46,213 nt of DNA from a virus, in IMG/VR virus record IMGVR_UViG_3300043411_000447, positions 1 through 46,213 of that record; one strand, 5' to 3'. The translations under genes were made by a program, and so were the position numbers. Shown one piece after another: positions 39,593-45,486 of this stretch. The notes under the pieces were generated by a model. The model saw nothing but the letters and a program-made list of their open reading frames with translations, did no database searches and was not told where the DNA came from. Every line of letters starts with the position of its first letter. Positions within the stretch are counted from its first letter, which is position 1.

Positions 39593-40195
39593 TTAATTGT
39601 GAAGAATGTCTACATTAGAATCGCATCCAGGGCTTACTTCAGAGGCTGCCTGTAAGGCCATGGTAAGCTTTTGTTCTGGGGTCAAGTCTTGTGCTGCTTT
39701 TTCAAGGGCTAATAATGCGCCCCATGCAAGACTTCCTCCGCATCCTGCAGCGAACGGCGTGGATATCGGACACATCGCAATATAATCGCTGGACACATCT
39801 AACTCATAAAGATCACTTCCGATACCTACTAGGATGGTTGCCGATAAATCAGTGCCCTCAGTATGCTTGGCAAGCCTGAACTCGCCTTTATTAATCCATC
39901 CAGTTTTTCTTAAATGTTTGATATATGCAGGCAAGAATTTCGTATTGGCGTACATATACGTATCTTCTTGCTTATTGAACTTAGGCGGAACAAATAAGTC
40001 TGTAGCTGTATCACATAGCACTGAAGTTCCTGTACCCGCAAATAGGATACCATGTCGGAAGGTGATCTTTGATCTAGGAGAGATTTGTGCCTGCCCTATA
40101 TGCCATGAAATCCTGCGATCTCCTGCAAAATAAAGTTTTCCTTTGTGCTTCAGCACAGCTAGACACGTATGAGATTTGAGTCGATGTTTAGTCAT
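39593..40195 (-). CDS. HslV/proteasome-like Ntn-hydrolase peptidase
   Basis: A 200-aa protein aligning with HslV. Thr10 in SHTCLAVLKHKGKLYFAGD would be the N-terminal nucleophile after removal of a 9-residue propeptide. D26 is then position 17 of the mature chain, and K43 is close to the expected Lys33. FAGTGT and AAGCGGSLAWGALLALE match the HslV FAGG and GSGG loops, with Cys for Ser. No HslU ATPase gene is nearby. The start at 40195 is chosen because GAGG precedes it; an ATG at 40207 is upstream of that GAGG. Confidence 0.78.
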   Translation of the reverse strand: MTKHRLKSHTCLAVLKHKGKLYFAGDRRISWHIGQAQISPRSKITFRHGILFAGTGTSVLCDTATDLFVPPKFNKQEDTYMYANTKFLPAYIKHLRKTGWINKGEFRLAKHTEGTDLSATILVGIGSDLYELDVSSDYIAMCPISTPFAAGCGGSLAWGALLALEKAAQDLTPEQKLTMALQAASEVSPGCDSNVDILHN

Positions 40196-40209
40196 AAGAA
40201 GCCTCATTT

Positions 40210-40256
40210 AGTTAATAATATACGTGTATTGTACACTTAACGCAGTCTTAATGCAA
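40210..40256 (-). promoter_or_regulatory. CtrA-type box overlapping a sigma-70 promoter
   Basis: TTAAGACTGCGTTAA lies at 40237-40251 (minus strand). At the usual 21-nt distance only TTAACT (40210-40215) is found. However, a good alternative promoter, TTGCAT-17-TACAAT (40251-40256 and 40228-40233), has the box filling its spacer. A protein bound here would block that promoter, so this copy may act as an operator. It controls the HslV-like gene. Confidence 0.62.
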
Positions 40257-40454
40257 TACTGGTCTAACAAATTCTGGGTGGCATTCAAGTAATTTGAAAG
40301 CGCCTTCTAGTGTCACATTTAAATTGAAGGAAGCTCCCAACTCTCTCGAGTCTCCGGTAGACACTTGAGATATTAAAGCATATTGACCATTTTCTTTTTG
40401 TGTGATATAGAACTGGGCCGGATGTTCTTTATTGCCAAACATTATTGGTCTCAT
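40248..40454 (-). CDS. Unknown 68-aa protein
   Basis: A 68-aa protein starting MRPIMFGNKEHPAQFYI at an ATG with GAGG 6 nt upstream; an in-frame GTG at 40466 has no such site. It contains a GQYALISQVSTGDSREL region and ends in HPEFVRPVLH. Its stop codon lies inside the CtrA-type box. No family is recognised. Confidence 0.6.
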   Translation of the reverse strand: MRPIMFGNKEHPAQFYITQKENGQYALISQVSTGDSRELGASFNLNVTLEGAFKLLECHPEFVRPVLH

Positions 40455-40466
40455 AGGACACCTCAC

Positions 40467-40613
40467 TTAAAAAATCCAAGTAGTATAAGACAGCAGTCTA
40501 TATAATTCAACATTTGCGTCGCTAAACGTAGCGTGAGATGATATGATATCTTCATTTTCGTTTAGTATGACATACAAGTTGTCGCTGTCTTTTCGTATTG
40601 TCAATATATTCAT
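40467..40613 (-). CDS. 48-aa protein downstream of a CtrA-type box
   Basis: A 48-aa ORF with AAGGGG upstream. The product has two short beta-like segments (NILTIRKDSDNLYVILNENEDI) and an aromatic C-terminus. It is the first gene after the box at 40662-40676. Function is unknown. Confidence 0.6.
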   Translation of the reverse strand: MNILTIRKDSDNLYVILNENEDIISSHATFSDANVELYRLLSYTTWIF

Positions 40614-40632
40614 ATAAAGCCCCTTATAGTTT

Positions 40633-40676
40633 AGTACACTTATCAGTATACACTATGACTATTAAGATTTACTTAA
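40633..40676 (-). promoter_or_regulatory. CtrA-type box with nearby -10 elements
   Basis: TTAAG-TAAAT-CTTAA (40662-40676), a perfect inverted repeat and TTAA-N7-TTAA. On the minus strand it is followed by TATACT after 11 nt (40645-40650) and by TGTACT after 23 nt (40633-40638). Neither matches the 21-nt rule, so the exact promoter is uncertain, but the box itself is clear. Confidence 0.55.
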
Positions 40677-40817
40677 ACCGAATAAATAATTAACAGCGTC
40701 CACATACGACGCAAACCAGTATTGCGCATCGGCTTCAGTATAAACCCATTGCCCATCACTCGGCTTTAAGTCATAAATAGCAGACGGAGGCATCCATCTA
40801 TCGTTTAATCTGTTCAT
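40662..40817 (-). CDS. Unknown 51-aa protein
   Basis: A 51-aa ORF with a perfect AGGAGG ribosome-binding site. The product is Trp/Tyr-rich (SDGQWVYTEADAQYWFASYVD), resembling the short GYF/DUF-like stretches in phage proteins. Its stop codon is part of the TTAA-N7-TTAA box. Function is unknown. Confidence 0.65.
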   Translation of the reverse strand: MNRLNDRWMPPSAIYDLKPSDGQWVYTEADAQYWFASYVDAVNYLFGLSKS

Positions 40818-40825
40818 GAGTCCTC

Positions 40826-41017
40826 CTAATGCATTATCGGTGGTTTAGTAGGAAAATCATCGTCTGATTGCATCTTAAAAGTTCTGATTAATGCGTTGCT
40901 TATGTTGTTTAAAATGCTTTCTACAAGCTCTTCTTTAAGCCTTCTAATAACTATATGCAGAAATATTACATATGCAATTGTAATGCTTAAAGCGACACTT
41001 AAAATTACTACTGTCAT
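40826..41017 (-). CDS. 63-aa membrane-anchored protein
   Basis: A 63-aa protein with an AGGGG ribosome-binding site. One N-terminal membrane helix (residues 2-22) is followed by a basic-acidic helix and a short PTKPPIMH tail. I start at 41017; an upstream TTG at 41050 lies in the previous gene. Function is unknown. Confidence 0.6.
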   Translation of the reverse strand: MTVVILSVALSITIAYVIFLHIVIRRLKEELVESILNNISNALIRTFKMQSDDDFPTKPPIMH

Positions 41018-41018
41018 A

Positions 41019-41117
41019 TCATTCCCCTTTTGTAAAATATTCAAGTCCAATAGCGACTAAAGATAACGCTACCATGGTCAGAAAATAAGTTATAATCAAA
41101 GCTGTGACGATGCTCAT
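41019..41117 (-). CDS. 32-aa membrane protein
   Basis: A 32-aa ORF with an AGGAG ribosome-binding site; nearly all of it is one hydrophobic helix, ending FTKGE. Its TGA overlaps the leader of the next gene. It is too short for family recognition. Confidence 0.5.
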   Translation of the reverse strand: MSIVTALIITYFLTMVALSLVAIGLEYFTKGE

Positions 41118-41120
41118 GAC

Positions 41121-41438
41121 TTACTCCTCGTTTTTAGGATTACCCCAAACGCCTGTGTAAGAAGTTATCAGTTTTCCGCCTGGACCGACGACAGCCACTA
41201 AGTCATCAATTGACGTTGCTTTAAAGTTATCTAAAAGAGCTTTCTTTCGCAATTCGTCAGGGTTAGTTATCAATCCCAGATATTCACTGTTAAATCCTCT
41301 CCCCTGATCTACCTTCTGGATAGCCGTTCCGTCTACAAGCTCCGTAAGTGTAACTAGCCTAGTATGTAGATTATCTCCTCTTTCAATGAATGTTATTTTA
41401 AACACGTGTTGGCCGTTGTTTTCTTTAGTCACTCTCAT
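41121..41438 (-). CDS. Unknown 105-aa protein
   Basis: A 105-aa soluble protein with a GAGGTG ribosome-binding site and an ATGA overlap with the upstream coiled-coil gene. It has a beta-rich N-terminal half (HVFKITFIERGDNLHTRLVTLTEL) and a mixed C-terminal half. Early small-gene region; no family is recognised. Confidence 0.62.
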   Translation of the reverse strand: MRVTKENNGQHVFKITFIERGDNLHTRLVTLTELVDGTAIQKVDQGRGFNSEYLGLITNPDELRKKALLDNFKATSIDDLVAVVGPGGKLITSYTGVWGNPKNEE

Positions 41439-41620
41439 AAGTCACCTCGTAGTTTTTTAAGCTCTGATATACGGACATCTAACTCGTGCAACGAATCTAC
41501 TATGGAAGACTGCCAGCTCTCTATAATCTCTACTCTACGTCTTAACTGTTCCGTGTCTATAACTCTGTCTTCTAGAGCCTTAAGTCGTTTTACTAACTCA
41601 CCAACTGCTTGACAAGTCAT
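41435..41620 (-). CDS. 61-aa coiled-coil protein
   Basis: A 61-aa protein that is helical throughout, with heptad-like leucines (VKRLKALEDRV, RRVEIIESW, LDVRISELKKL). A strong AGGAG ribosome-binding site precedes the ATG. It probably forms a dimeric coiled coil. Function is unknown. Confidence 0.62.
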   Translation of the reverse strand: MTCQAVGELVKRLKALEDRVIDTEQLRRRVEIIESWQSSIVDSLHELDVRISELKKLRGDL

Positions 41621-41632
41621 GATTTAACTCCT

Positions 41633-41809
41633 CTATAAATGACGTTTCAAGACATTATTGCCTAGGTGATTCTTTAGCCACGTCTCTGCTTCAAGTTTGG
41701 TCCGAAATCTTTCGATTATTTCGAATGCGTCTCCTCCAAATCCGTTATCGTATACTACCGCAAATCTTCCATTAGATAATTCCTCAACACTAAAATTTTT
41801 TGCTTGCAT
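41633..41809 (-). CDS. Unknown 58-aa protein
   Basis: A 58-aa ORF with GGAG upstream. The pattern NGRFAVVYDNG, FEIIERFRTKLEAETWLKNH looks like a small beta-beta-alpha domain similar to the short repeat units used in phage and sporulation proteins. It is a well-placed operon member. Function is unknown. Confidence 0.62.
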   Translation of the reverse strand: MQAKNFSVEELSNGRFAVVYDNGFGGDAFEIIERFRTKLEAETWLKNHLGNNVLKRHL

Positions 41810-41820
41810 ACACTATACTC

Positions 41821-42110
41821 CTATAAATTGCCTTTCACTGATTCTCTTAATTCAACTAAAAGCTCAGCAGCAAACTCACTTTCTTCTTCGCCGTACAGTA
41901 GAATTGAGATACTTACTCGTCCTCCAGGCGTTATACCGACTCTATGCCAATTATTTTCTATTCCGTAACTCTTTGTCAGCCTTATTAATTCTGATTTCAT
42001 TTTGTTCTTAAATTCATCGAAATTAGTTATGTGATGCGGAGAGAGAGTATAATTTCAACTGTTGATCTGTCTAATATAGTAATTTCATGCTGATTTGCTA
42101 TAAGTTTCAT
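41821..42110 (-). pseudogene. Two fragments of one small gene, split by a (CT)4 frameshift
   Basis: A 27-aa ORF with a good GAGG ribosome-binding site (42027-42110) and a 59-aa ORF without one (41821-42000) lie in different frames. Removing one CT unit from the run near 42040-42048 joins them into a single 95-aa protein reading MKLIANQH to RESVKGNL without a stop. I take them as one gene broken by, or controlled by, dinucleotide slippage. Assembly error is also possible. No family is recognised. Confidence 0.55.
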
Positions 42111-42126
42111 AAGTTACCTCATTAAG

Positions 42127-42213
42127 TTATTTAAAATCTTCAGTCACTTCTTTAATAACTGCATAGATCGCTAATGTTGCCATGATCCACATCAGACCCT
42201 CAACAATATTCAT
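42127..42213 (-). CDS. 28-aa small hydrophobic protein
   Basis: A 28-aa ORF with GGGGAG upstream. A hydrophobic centre (LMWIMATLAIYAVI) and an acidic tail suggest a membrane microprotein. It starts one base after the upstream gene's stop. Very short, so this rests on the ribosome-binding site and spacing. Confidence 0.45.
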   Translation of the reverse strand: MNIVEGLMWIMATLAIYAVIKEVTEDFK

Positions 42214-42214
42214 T

Positions 42215-42376
42215 TTAGCTCCCCTTTTTCATTAAAGCGTCATATTTCTTTTTAAGCTTCCCATACTTCTCTTTTAGTTCACTCAATTCGTCTCTAACTG
42301 TTTTGTACTTTCCTTTACGTAATCCGGCAGCAGTCTCTAAATCTACCCATACTCGTTCAATGTGTGTTAATTTCAT
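42215..42376 (-). CDS. 53-aa basic coiled-coil protein
   Basis: A 53-aa ORF starting in an ATGA overlap with the preceding gene. The product is basic and helical (VRDELSELKEKYGKLKKKYDAL), likely a coiled coil. Function is unknown. Confidence 0.58.
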   Translation of the reverse strand: MKLTHIERVWVDLETAAGLRKGKYKTVRDELSELKEKYGKLKKKYDALMKKGS

Positions 42377-42606
42377 AAAGCACCTCTATTCCGCATTTCT
42401 TGTACAGCCTGCTCGGCAAACTCTGCATCAACATCAATAGCATCATACCACTGAGATAATTTAGCGTCAATAATATTGTTTTTAACGATTCTAATTTGTA
42501 ACAATAGTTCTTCATGGCCTAGATCTAAAGCTCTATGCTCTAATCTAGTCAGAAGCTCTAATGTGCTGTTTAGAAAGTTTTCTGTTACTAAGATTTCTCG
42601 TGCCAT
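42373..42606 (-). CDS. 77-aa helical protein, first gene after a CtrA-box promoter
   Basis: A 77-aa helical protein (NFLNSTLELLTRLEHRALDLGHEELLLQIRIVKNNI) with an AAGGGG ribosome-binding site. It is directly downstream of the promoter at 42639-42680 and heads the following small genes. Function is unknown. Confidence 0.62.
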   Translation of the reverse strand: MAREILVTENFLNSTLELLTRLEHRALDLGHEELLLQIRIVKNNIIDAKLSQWYDAIDVDAEFAEQAVQEMRNRGAL

Positions 42607-42638
42607 ATTGAATCCCCTTTTATATTTGATTCAATTAC

Positions 42639-42680
42639 AGTATAGCAGAGCTTTTTGAGATTACATTAAGGCAGTGTTAA
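42639..42680 (-). promoter_or_regulatory. CtrA-box promoter with extended -10
   Basis: On the minus strand, TTAACACTGCCTTAA (42666-42680), 21 nt, then TATACT (42639-42644) preceded by TGC, an extended -10. It shares the ACTGCCTTAAT core with the other boxes. It drives the gene at 42373-42606 and those after it. Confidence 0.75.
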
Positions 42681-42681
42681 A

Positions 42682-42846
42682 CTATGAAAAATGTTTTATA
42701 ATTATAAAAAGAAGGTAAACTAGCAATGGTGGTATAACGACTCTTGAAAGGATATAAGTGAGCGGTATTATGTATATAAAAATGACTACTAAAAGCCCGC
42801 AAAAGTTAACAAAAGGCTTTACAAATATATTGAAAAGGTTTCGCAT
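42682..42846 (-). CDS. 54-aa membrane protein
   Basis: A 54-aa ORF whose product is hydrophobic almost throughout, enough for two membrane helices, with a basic start (MRNLFNIFVKPF). It begins 5 bases after the stop of the upstream gene and ends two bases before the CtrA-type box. The ribosome-binding site is weak. Function is unknown. Confidence 0.5.
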   Translation of the reverse strand: MRNLFNIFVKPFVNFCGLLVVIFIYIIPLTYILSRVVIPPLLVYLLFIIIKHFS

Positions 42847-42851
42847 ATAGA

Positions 42852-43154
42852 TCAAACCCCATTCTTAAACAGCTTATTTTTAGCTTCGTCTAGCCATTCG
42901 TAATATGTCCGGCCATGGTATGTTACTATATCATGATCCCCATTTGGTATAACTTCAAAGTTAGCTCTATCGGATGATAGAATAATGTGAGTGAAACGCT
43001 CCATTCCTGGATGCCCTGACTTCACGACATGATACTCACCGACGCGATTCCCTTTATCTAAGAAATCCACATATAAATCTTCATTGACATCATCGTTAAT
43101 ACCAGAAAAACAGTGAAGTTTAACATCGACATTAGGTGAGCTCCAAACTTTCAT
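42852..43154 (-). CDS. Unknown 100-aa protein behind a structured leader
   Basis: A 100-aa protein with a GAGAGG ribosome-binding site, preceded by its own sigma-70 promoter and a structured leader of about 100 nt. It looks like a beta-rich fold (VDVKLHCFSG, YVDFLDKGNRVGEYHVV, DHDIVTYHGRTYYEWL). No family is recognised. The separate promoter suggests individually controlled expression. Confidence 0.62.
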   Translation of the reverse strand: MKVWSSPNVDVKLHCFSGINDDVNEDLYVDFLDKGNRVGEYHVVKSGHPGMERFTHIILSSDRANFEVIPNGDHDIVTYHGRTYYEWLDEAKNKLFKNGV

Positions 43155-43263
43155 GATTAACCTCTCTCATTAAGCCGTAAGACCGGCTGAAAAGATCGAT
43201 GTTTCTCCGGTCCTAAGCAGCTGTCAGTAAATAACTTTGTCGGGTAAGTTACTAGACTAGTAT
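43155..43263 (-). other. Structured 5' leader (possible RNA regulator)
   Basis: The region between the promoter and the gene at 43154 holds several inverted repeats: GACCGG (43181-43186) with CCGGTC (43207-43212), AGCCG with CGGCT around 43173-43188 (mutually exclusive with the first), and AGTAACTT with AAGTTA near the 5' end. Competing stems in a leader suggest an RNA switch or attenuator. No known riboswitch class is recognised. Confidence 0.4.
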
Positions 43264-43292
43264 ATTATACCTTCAATGTATTCAGAATGCAA
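43264..43292 (-). promoter_or_regulatory. Sigma-70 promoter
   Basis: On the minus strand: TTGCAT (43287-43292), a 17-bp spacer and perfect TATAAT (43264-43269). It is the same -35/-10 pair as at 288-316. It overlaps the stop codon of the upstream gene and drives the structured leader and the gene at 42852-43154. Confidence 0.72.
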
Positions 43293-43680
43293 GGTCAGGA
43301 TCATCAGACTTAAATTCTTCAAATAATCCCTTTTCTCTTATAAATTTTGATGCGTAATAATATCTATTCCAGTAGAGTGTTGCATATTCTCTTTCCGTCT
43401 CGTACATATCTTTATAAGTATCCTCATCGCCACTCAGCTCTAAGGGTAGCTGACCATACCCATCAAGAATAATATTTAATGCGGACTCTTTCATCTCTTG
43501 AGATAGGATATTGAGGCTTAAATAACTAATTACATGTTTTTCATAGTCAAATGAGCACGAGTATGTAGAATTAAGTTTAAATTCCTTGGTTATACATACA
43601 CATACACCTTTTGCAACTGAATGATTTCTTTTTACTAATATTTTAATCATGCTGACCAAGCCAGGGTTGTATACTCTCAT
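43282..43680 (-). CDS. Unknown 132-aa protein
   Basis: A 132-aa protein with GGGGTG before the ATG and an ATGA overlap with the upstream gene. It has a GVCVCITKEFKL strand near residue 25 and an acidic, Tyr-rich C-terminal half. It is an early-operon member; no family is recognised. Confidence 0.6.
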   Translation of the reverse strand: MRVYNPGLVSMIKILVKRNHSVAKGVCVCITKEFKLNSTYSCSFDYEKHVISYLSLNILSQEMKESALNIILDGYGQLPLELSGDEDTYKDMYETEREYATLYWNRYYYASKFIREKGLFEEFKSDDPDLAF

Positions 43681-43946
43681 TCTTCACCCCTCATCACATG
43701 ATGAATGTCAACTTCAGCAATACGCAAAGCTTCTCGGCTGTCTGTATAAGCTTCAATAATAATAAAATTACCATAATCGTAAACATTATTTGTTATTAAA
43801 GGGTACACAAGGTATTGTATGTCACTGTTAAGTTTATTAAGGCTAGTAAGTCTTTCTCTCATTTTCGTTGCTAATTTCTCAATTTCGTATTCGTCCATCG
43901 AGTCAACTTGCATTTTGTATACTAAAGTATATTTTATTACTTTCAT
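43677..43946 (-). CDS. Unknown 89-aa protein
   Basis: An 89-aa protein with an alpha-beta pattern (IKYTLVYKMQVDSMDEYEIEKL, then NFIIIEAYTDSREAL). The layout is that of a small ferredoxin-like fold. GGA precedes the ATG, which overlaps the previous stop as ATGA. Function is unknown. Confidence 0.6.
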   Translation of the reverse strand: MKVIKYTLVYKMQVDSMDEYEIEKLATKMRERLTSLNKLNSDIQYLVYPLITNNVYDYGNFIIIEAYTDSREALRIAEVDIHHVMRGEE

Positions 43947-44053
43947 TGTAATATTCCTAAAATTATACTAACAGCTAACAGCGCCCACGGAGTTAGTATC
44001 AACGCGGACCAGCTCGCTACAATAAAAATGTTTAAAATATCCAAATCTTTCAT
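43943..44053 (-). CDS. 36-aa membrane protein
   Basis: A 36-aa ORF, mostly one or two hydrophobic stretches (ILNIFIVASWSALILTPWALLAVSIILGIL). Its TGA overlaps the next ATG. It starts 3 bases after the upstream gene. Function is unknown. Confidence 0.5.
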   Translation of the reverse strand: MKDLDILNIFIVASWSALILTPWALLAVSIILGILQ

Positions 44054-44056
44054 AAT

Positions 44057-44203
44057 CTAAGATACACCTAATATGATTTGAACAGCTGCGGCAGTCATGA
44101 TTCCGACTATTACAAAGCATGCCGCTGTAACCCCCACGATAAAAATAGACCTTATTAAATCAAGTCTGTCTTTTTCAATCCTGCTCATTTCGTCATTGTT
44201 CAT
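44057..44203 (-). CDS. 48-aa single-pass membrane protein
   Basis: A 48-aa ORF with a strong GGGAGG ribosome-binding site. A charged N-terminus (NNDEMSRIEKDRLDLIR) is followed by a membrane helix to the end. It resembles small phage membrane proteins that modify the host envelope, but function is unknown. Confidence 0.6.
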   Translation of the reverse strand: MNNDEMSRIEKDRLDLIRSIFIVGVTAACFVIVGIMTAAAVQIILGVS

Positions 44204-44226
44204 CTAACCTCCCTACCACTATTAAT

Positions 44227-44577
44227 TTAAGCTGACATAACTAACACTAATCCAACAGCAATGGTTAATATAAAAAGCACGTTGGTTATTAAGTGGAAAT
44301 TCTCGCAATCTTTCCTGGCAATATCATCGCTAAGCCTTTTATTATTTAATCTTCGAAGATTCTCCAGCCCCATTTGTAAATCGTCTGTATATTCCTTTTC
44401 CCTGTCTAATTTGTATTGTAGAGTTTTATTTACTTGCTTCAACTCATCTAAATCTTTTTTGTACTTATCTAAAACAATTACGTACTGCTCCTGGCGACAG
44501 CTCCTTTCATTCTTCAAGTGCTTAACTTCATGTTCAAGATCTTTAATGATCACGTCAGCGTGTGATGATTTACTCAT
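44227..44577 (-). CDS. 116-aa coiled-coil protein with C-terminal membrane anchor
   Basis: A 116-aa protein. Residues 8-85 are a charged coiled coil (DLEHEVKHLKNE, VNKTLQYKLDREKEY), and residues 96-114 are a hydrophobic tail anchor. GGGAG precedes the ATG, which overlaps the upstream gene by 8 bp. A tail-anchored coiled coil could tether factors to the inner membrane. Function is unknown. Confidence 0.65.
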   Translation of the reverse strand: MSKSSHADVIIKDLEHEVKHLKNERSCRQEQYVIVLDKYKKDLDELKQVNKTLQYKLDREKEYTDDLQMGLENLRRLNNKRLSDDIARKDCENFHLITNVLFILTIAVGLVLVMSA

Positions 44578-44800
44578 ATTTAGTCTCCCTTTCTCGTATA
44601 CGTTTAGCTCGGTGCAATAGAAACTCTTCTCTTAAATTTTTGGAATAAAGGAAATCCCATGCTGCTGATAGATCCGCATAAAGAATTGCCCTCTCACACT
44701 TCAAGTCTTTCCTCTCTGCCTCTAATTTCCTAATAGTTTCGCGATCATAATGTTCTCTCAGAGCCACTTGATCTAAGAAATGCCTTTCAATCATACTCAT
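44570..44800 (-). CDS. 76-aa helical protein
   Basis: A 76-aa charged helical protein (YDRETIRKLEAERKDLKCER, LREEFLLHRAKRIRERETK) with AGGAG before the first of two ATGs. It is the second gene of the early unit, just after the endonuclease VII-like gene. Function is unknown. Confidence 0.6.
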   Translation of the reverse strand: MSMIERHFLDQVALREHYDRETIRKLEAERKDLKCERAILYADLSAAWDFLYSKNLREEFLLHRAKRIRERETKYE

Positions 44801-44835
44801 TTTAGTACTCCTAATTCAGGCAACTTAAACGGAAC

Positions 44836-45294
44836 TTATCCCGATTTAGTTTCATTCATAATAACATACTTCACAATATTATTCAATAATCCCGACTCCT
44901 TTTTCACCGCGCTTAATATAATCGCACACCTACTGCACACTAGGCCTCTCACATTCCCTTTGTCATCTTTATCTACGCTCAGTCTCTTCCTATACGCATT
45001 AGGCTCAGGTCTGCTACACACAGCACAGAGGCCACCTAGCTGCTGGTTGAGTCTGTCAAAGACATCACTGGTAATATTATGATTAGACTTAAGATCCCTT
45101 TCCCACACTTTGTCCTTATGAATATTATTCCATTCTCTCATGTATTCACGTGTCTTTCTTTTATTAGCAGCTAATATTGATCTTTTCTCGTGGCCACGGC
45201 AGACTCTGCATACAGCATGATAGCCATAGCCTCTCTTGTCAAATCTTTCAATAGCCTTCACCTGACCACACTTGCTGCACTTACGTTCTGACAT
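44836..45294 (-). CDS. Endonuclease VII-like zinc protein with degraded active site
   Basis: A 152-aa protein, first gene after a consensus promoter. Residues 6-32 form one zinc ribbon (CSKC, CRVC). Residues 75-140 follow the T4 endonuclease VII fold: NITSDVFDRL, CAVC, VDKDDKGNVRGLVCSRC. The active-site pattern DHxH...N is here D108-K109-D110-D111 and A124, so most catalytic residues are missing. It is thus more likely a DNA-binding protein or regulator than an active resolvase. AGGAG precedes the ATG at 45294. Confidence 0.7.
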   Translation of the reverse strand: MSERKCSKCGQVKAIERFDKRGYGYHAVCRVCRGHEKRSILAANKRKTREYMREWNNIHKDKVWERDLKSNHNITSDVFDRLNQQLGGLCAVCSRPEPNAYRKRLSVDKDDKGNVRGLVCSRCAIILSAVKKESGLLNNIVKYVIMNETKSG

Positions 45295-45322
45295 AGCTAG
45301 ACTCCTATCTGAATATACAGGA

Positions 45323-45351
45323 ATTATATGCCACAATTAGCTGTTTGTCAA
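45323..45351 (-). promoter_or_regulatory. Perfect consensus sigma-70 early promoter
   Basis: On the minus strand: TTGACA (45346-45351), a 17-bp spacer and TATAAT (45323-45328), matching the sigma-70 consensus at all twelve positions. It lies just upstream of the first leftward gene and should be the strong immediate-early promoter of the phage. Confidence 0.88.
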
Positions 45352-45474
45352 CTCTAAGTTTGACTAGTCTTTAGGGTAGTTATATTGTAAGCTTTACATT
45401 GAAAGCTTTCATTGAGACCATTGTGTCTCTAGTGTCTCTAGTGTCCCCTGTTACTACCATTGCAGCTTAAGCTC

Positions 45475-45486
45475 TTACTGCAGTAA
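45475..45486. repeat. 12-bp palindrome TTACTGCAGTAA
   Basis: A perfect 12-bp palindrome with partly symmetric flanks (AGCT before, AGCagCT after), within the repeat-rich part of the junction region. It may be an operator for a dimeric regulator or part of an origin structure. Confidence 0.4.

Noticed and set aside
41697-42011. 104-codon plus-strand ORF
   Set aside because: It is antisense to well-spaced small leftward genes and lacks a ribosome-binding site.
42660-42700. Factor-independent terminator after the 54-aa membrane gene
   Set aside because: The inverted repeat there is better explained as the CtrA-type box, and it has no G+C-rich stem with T-run on the minus strand.
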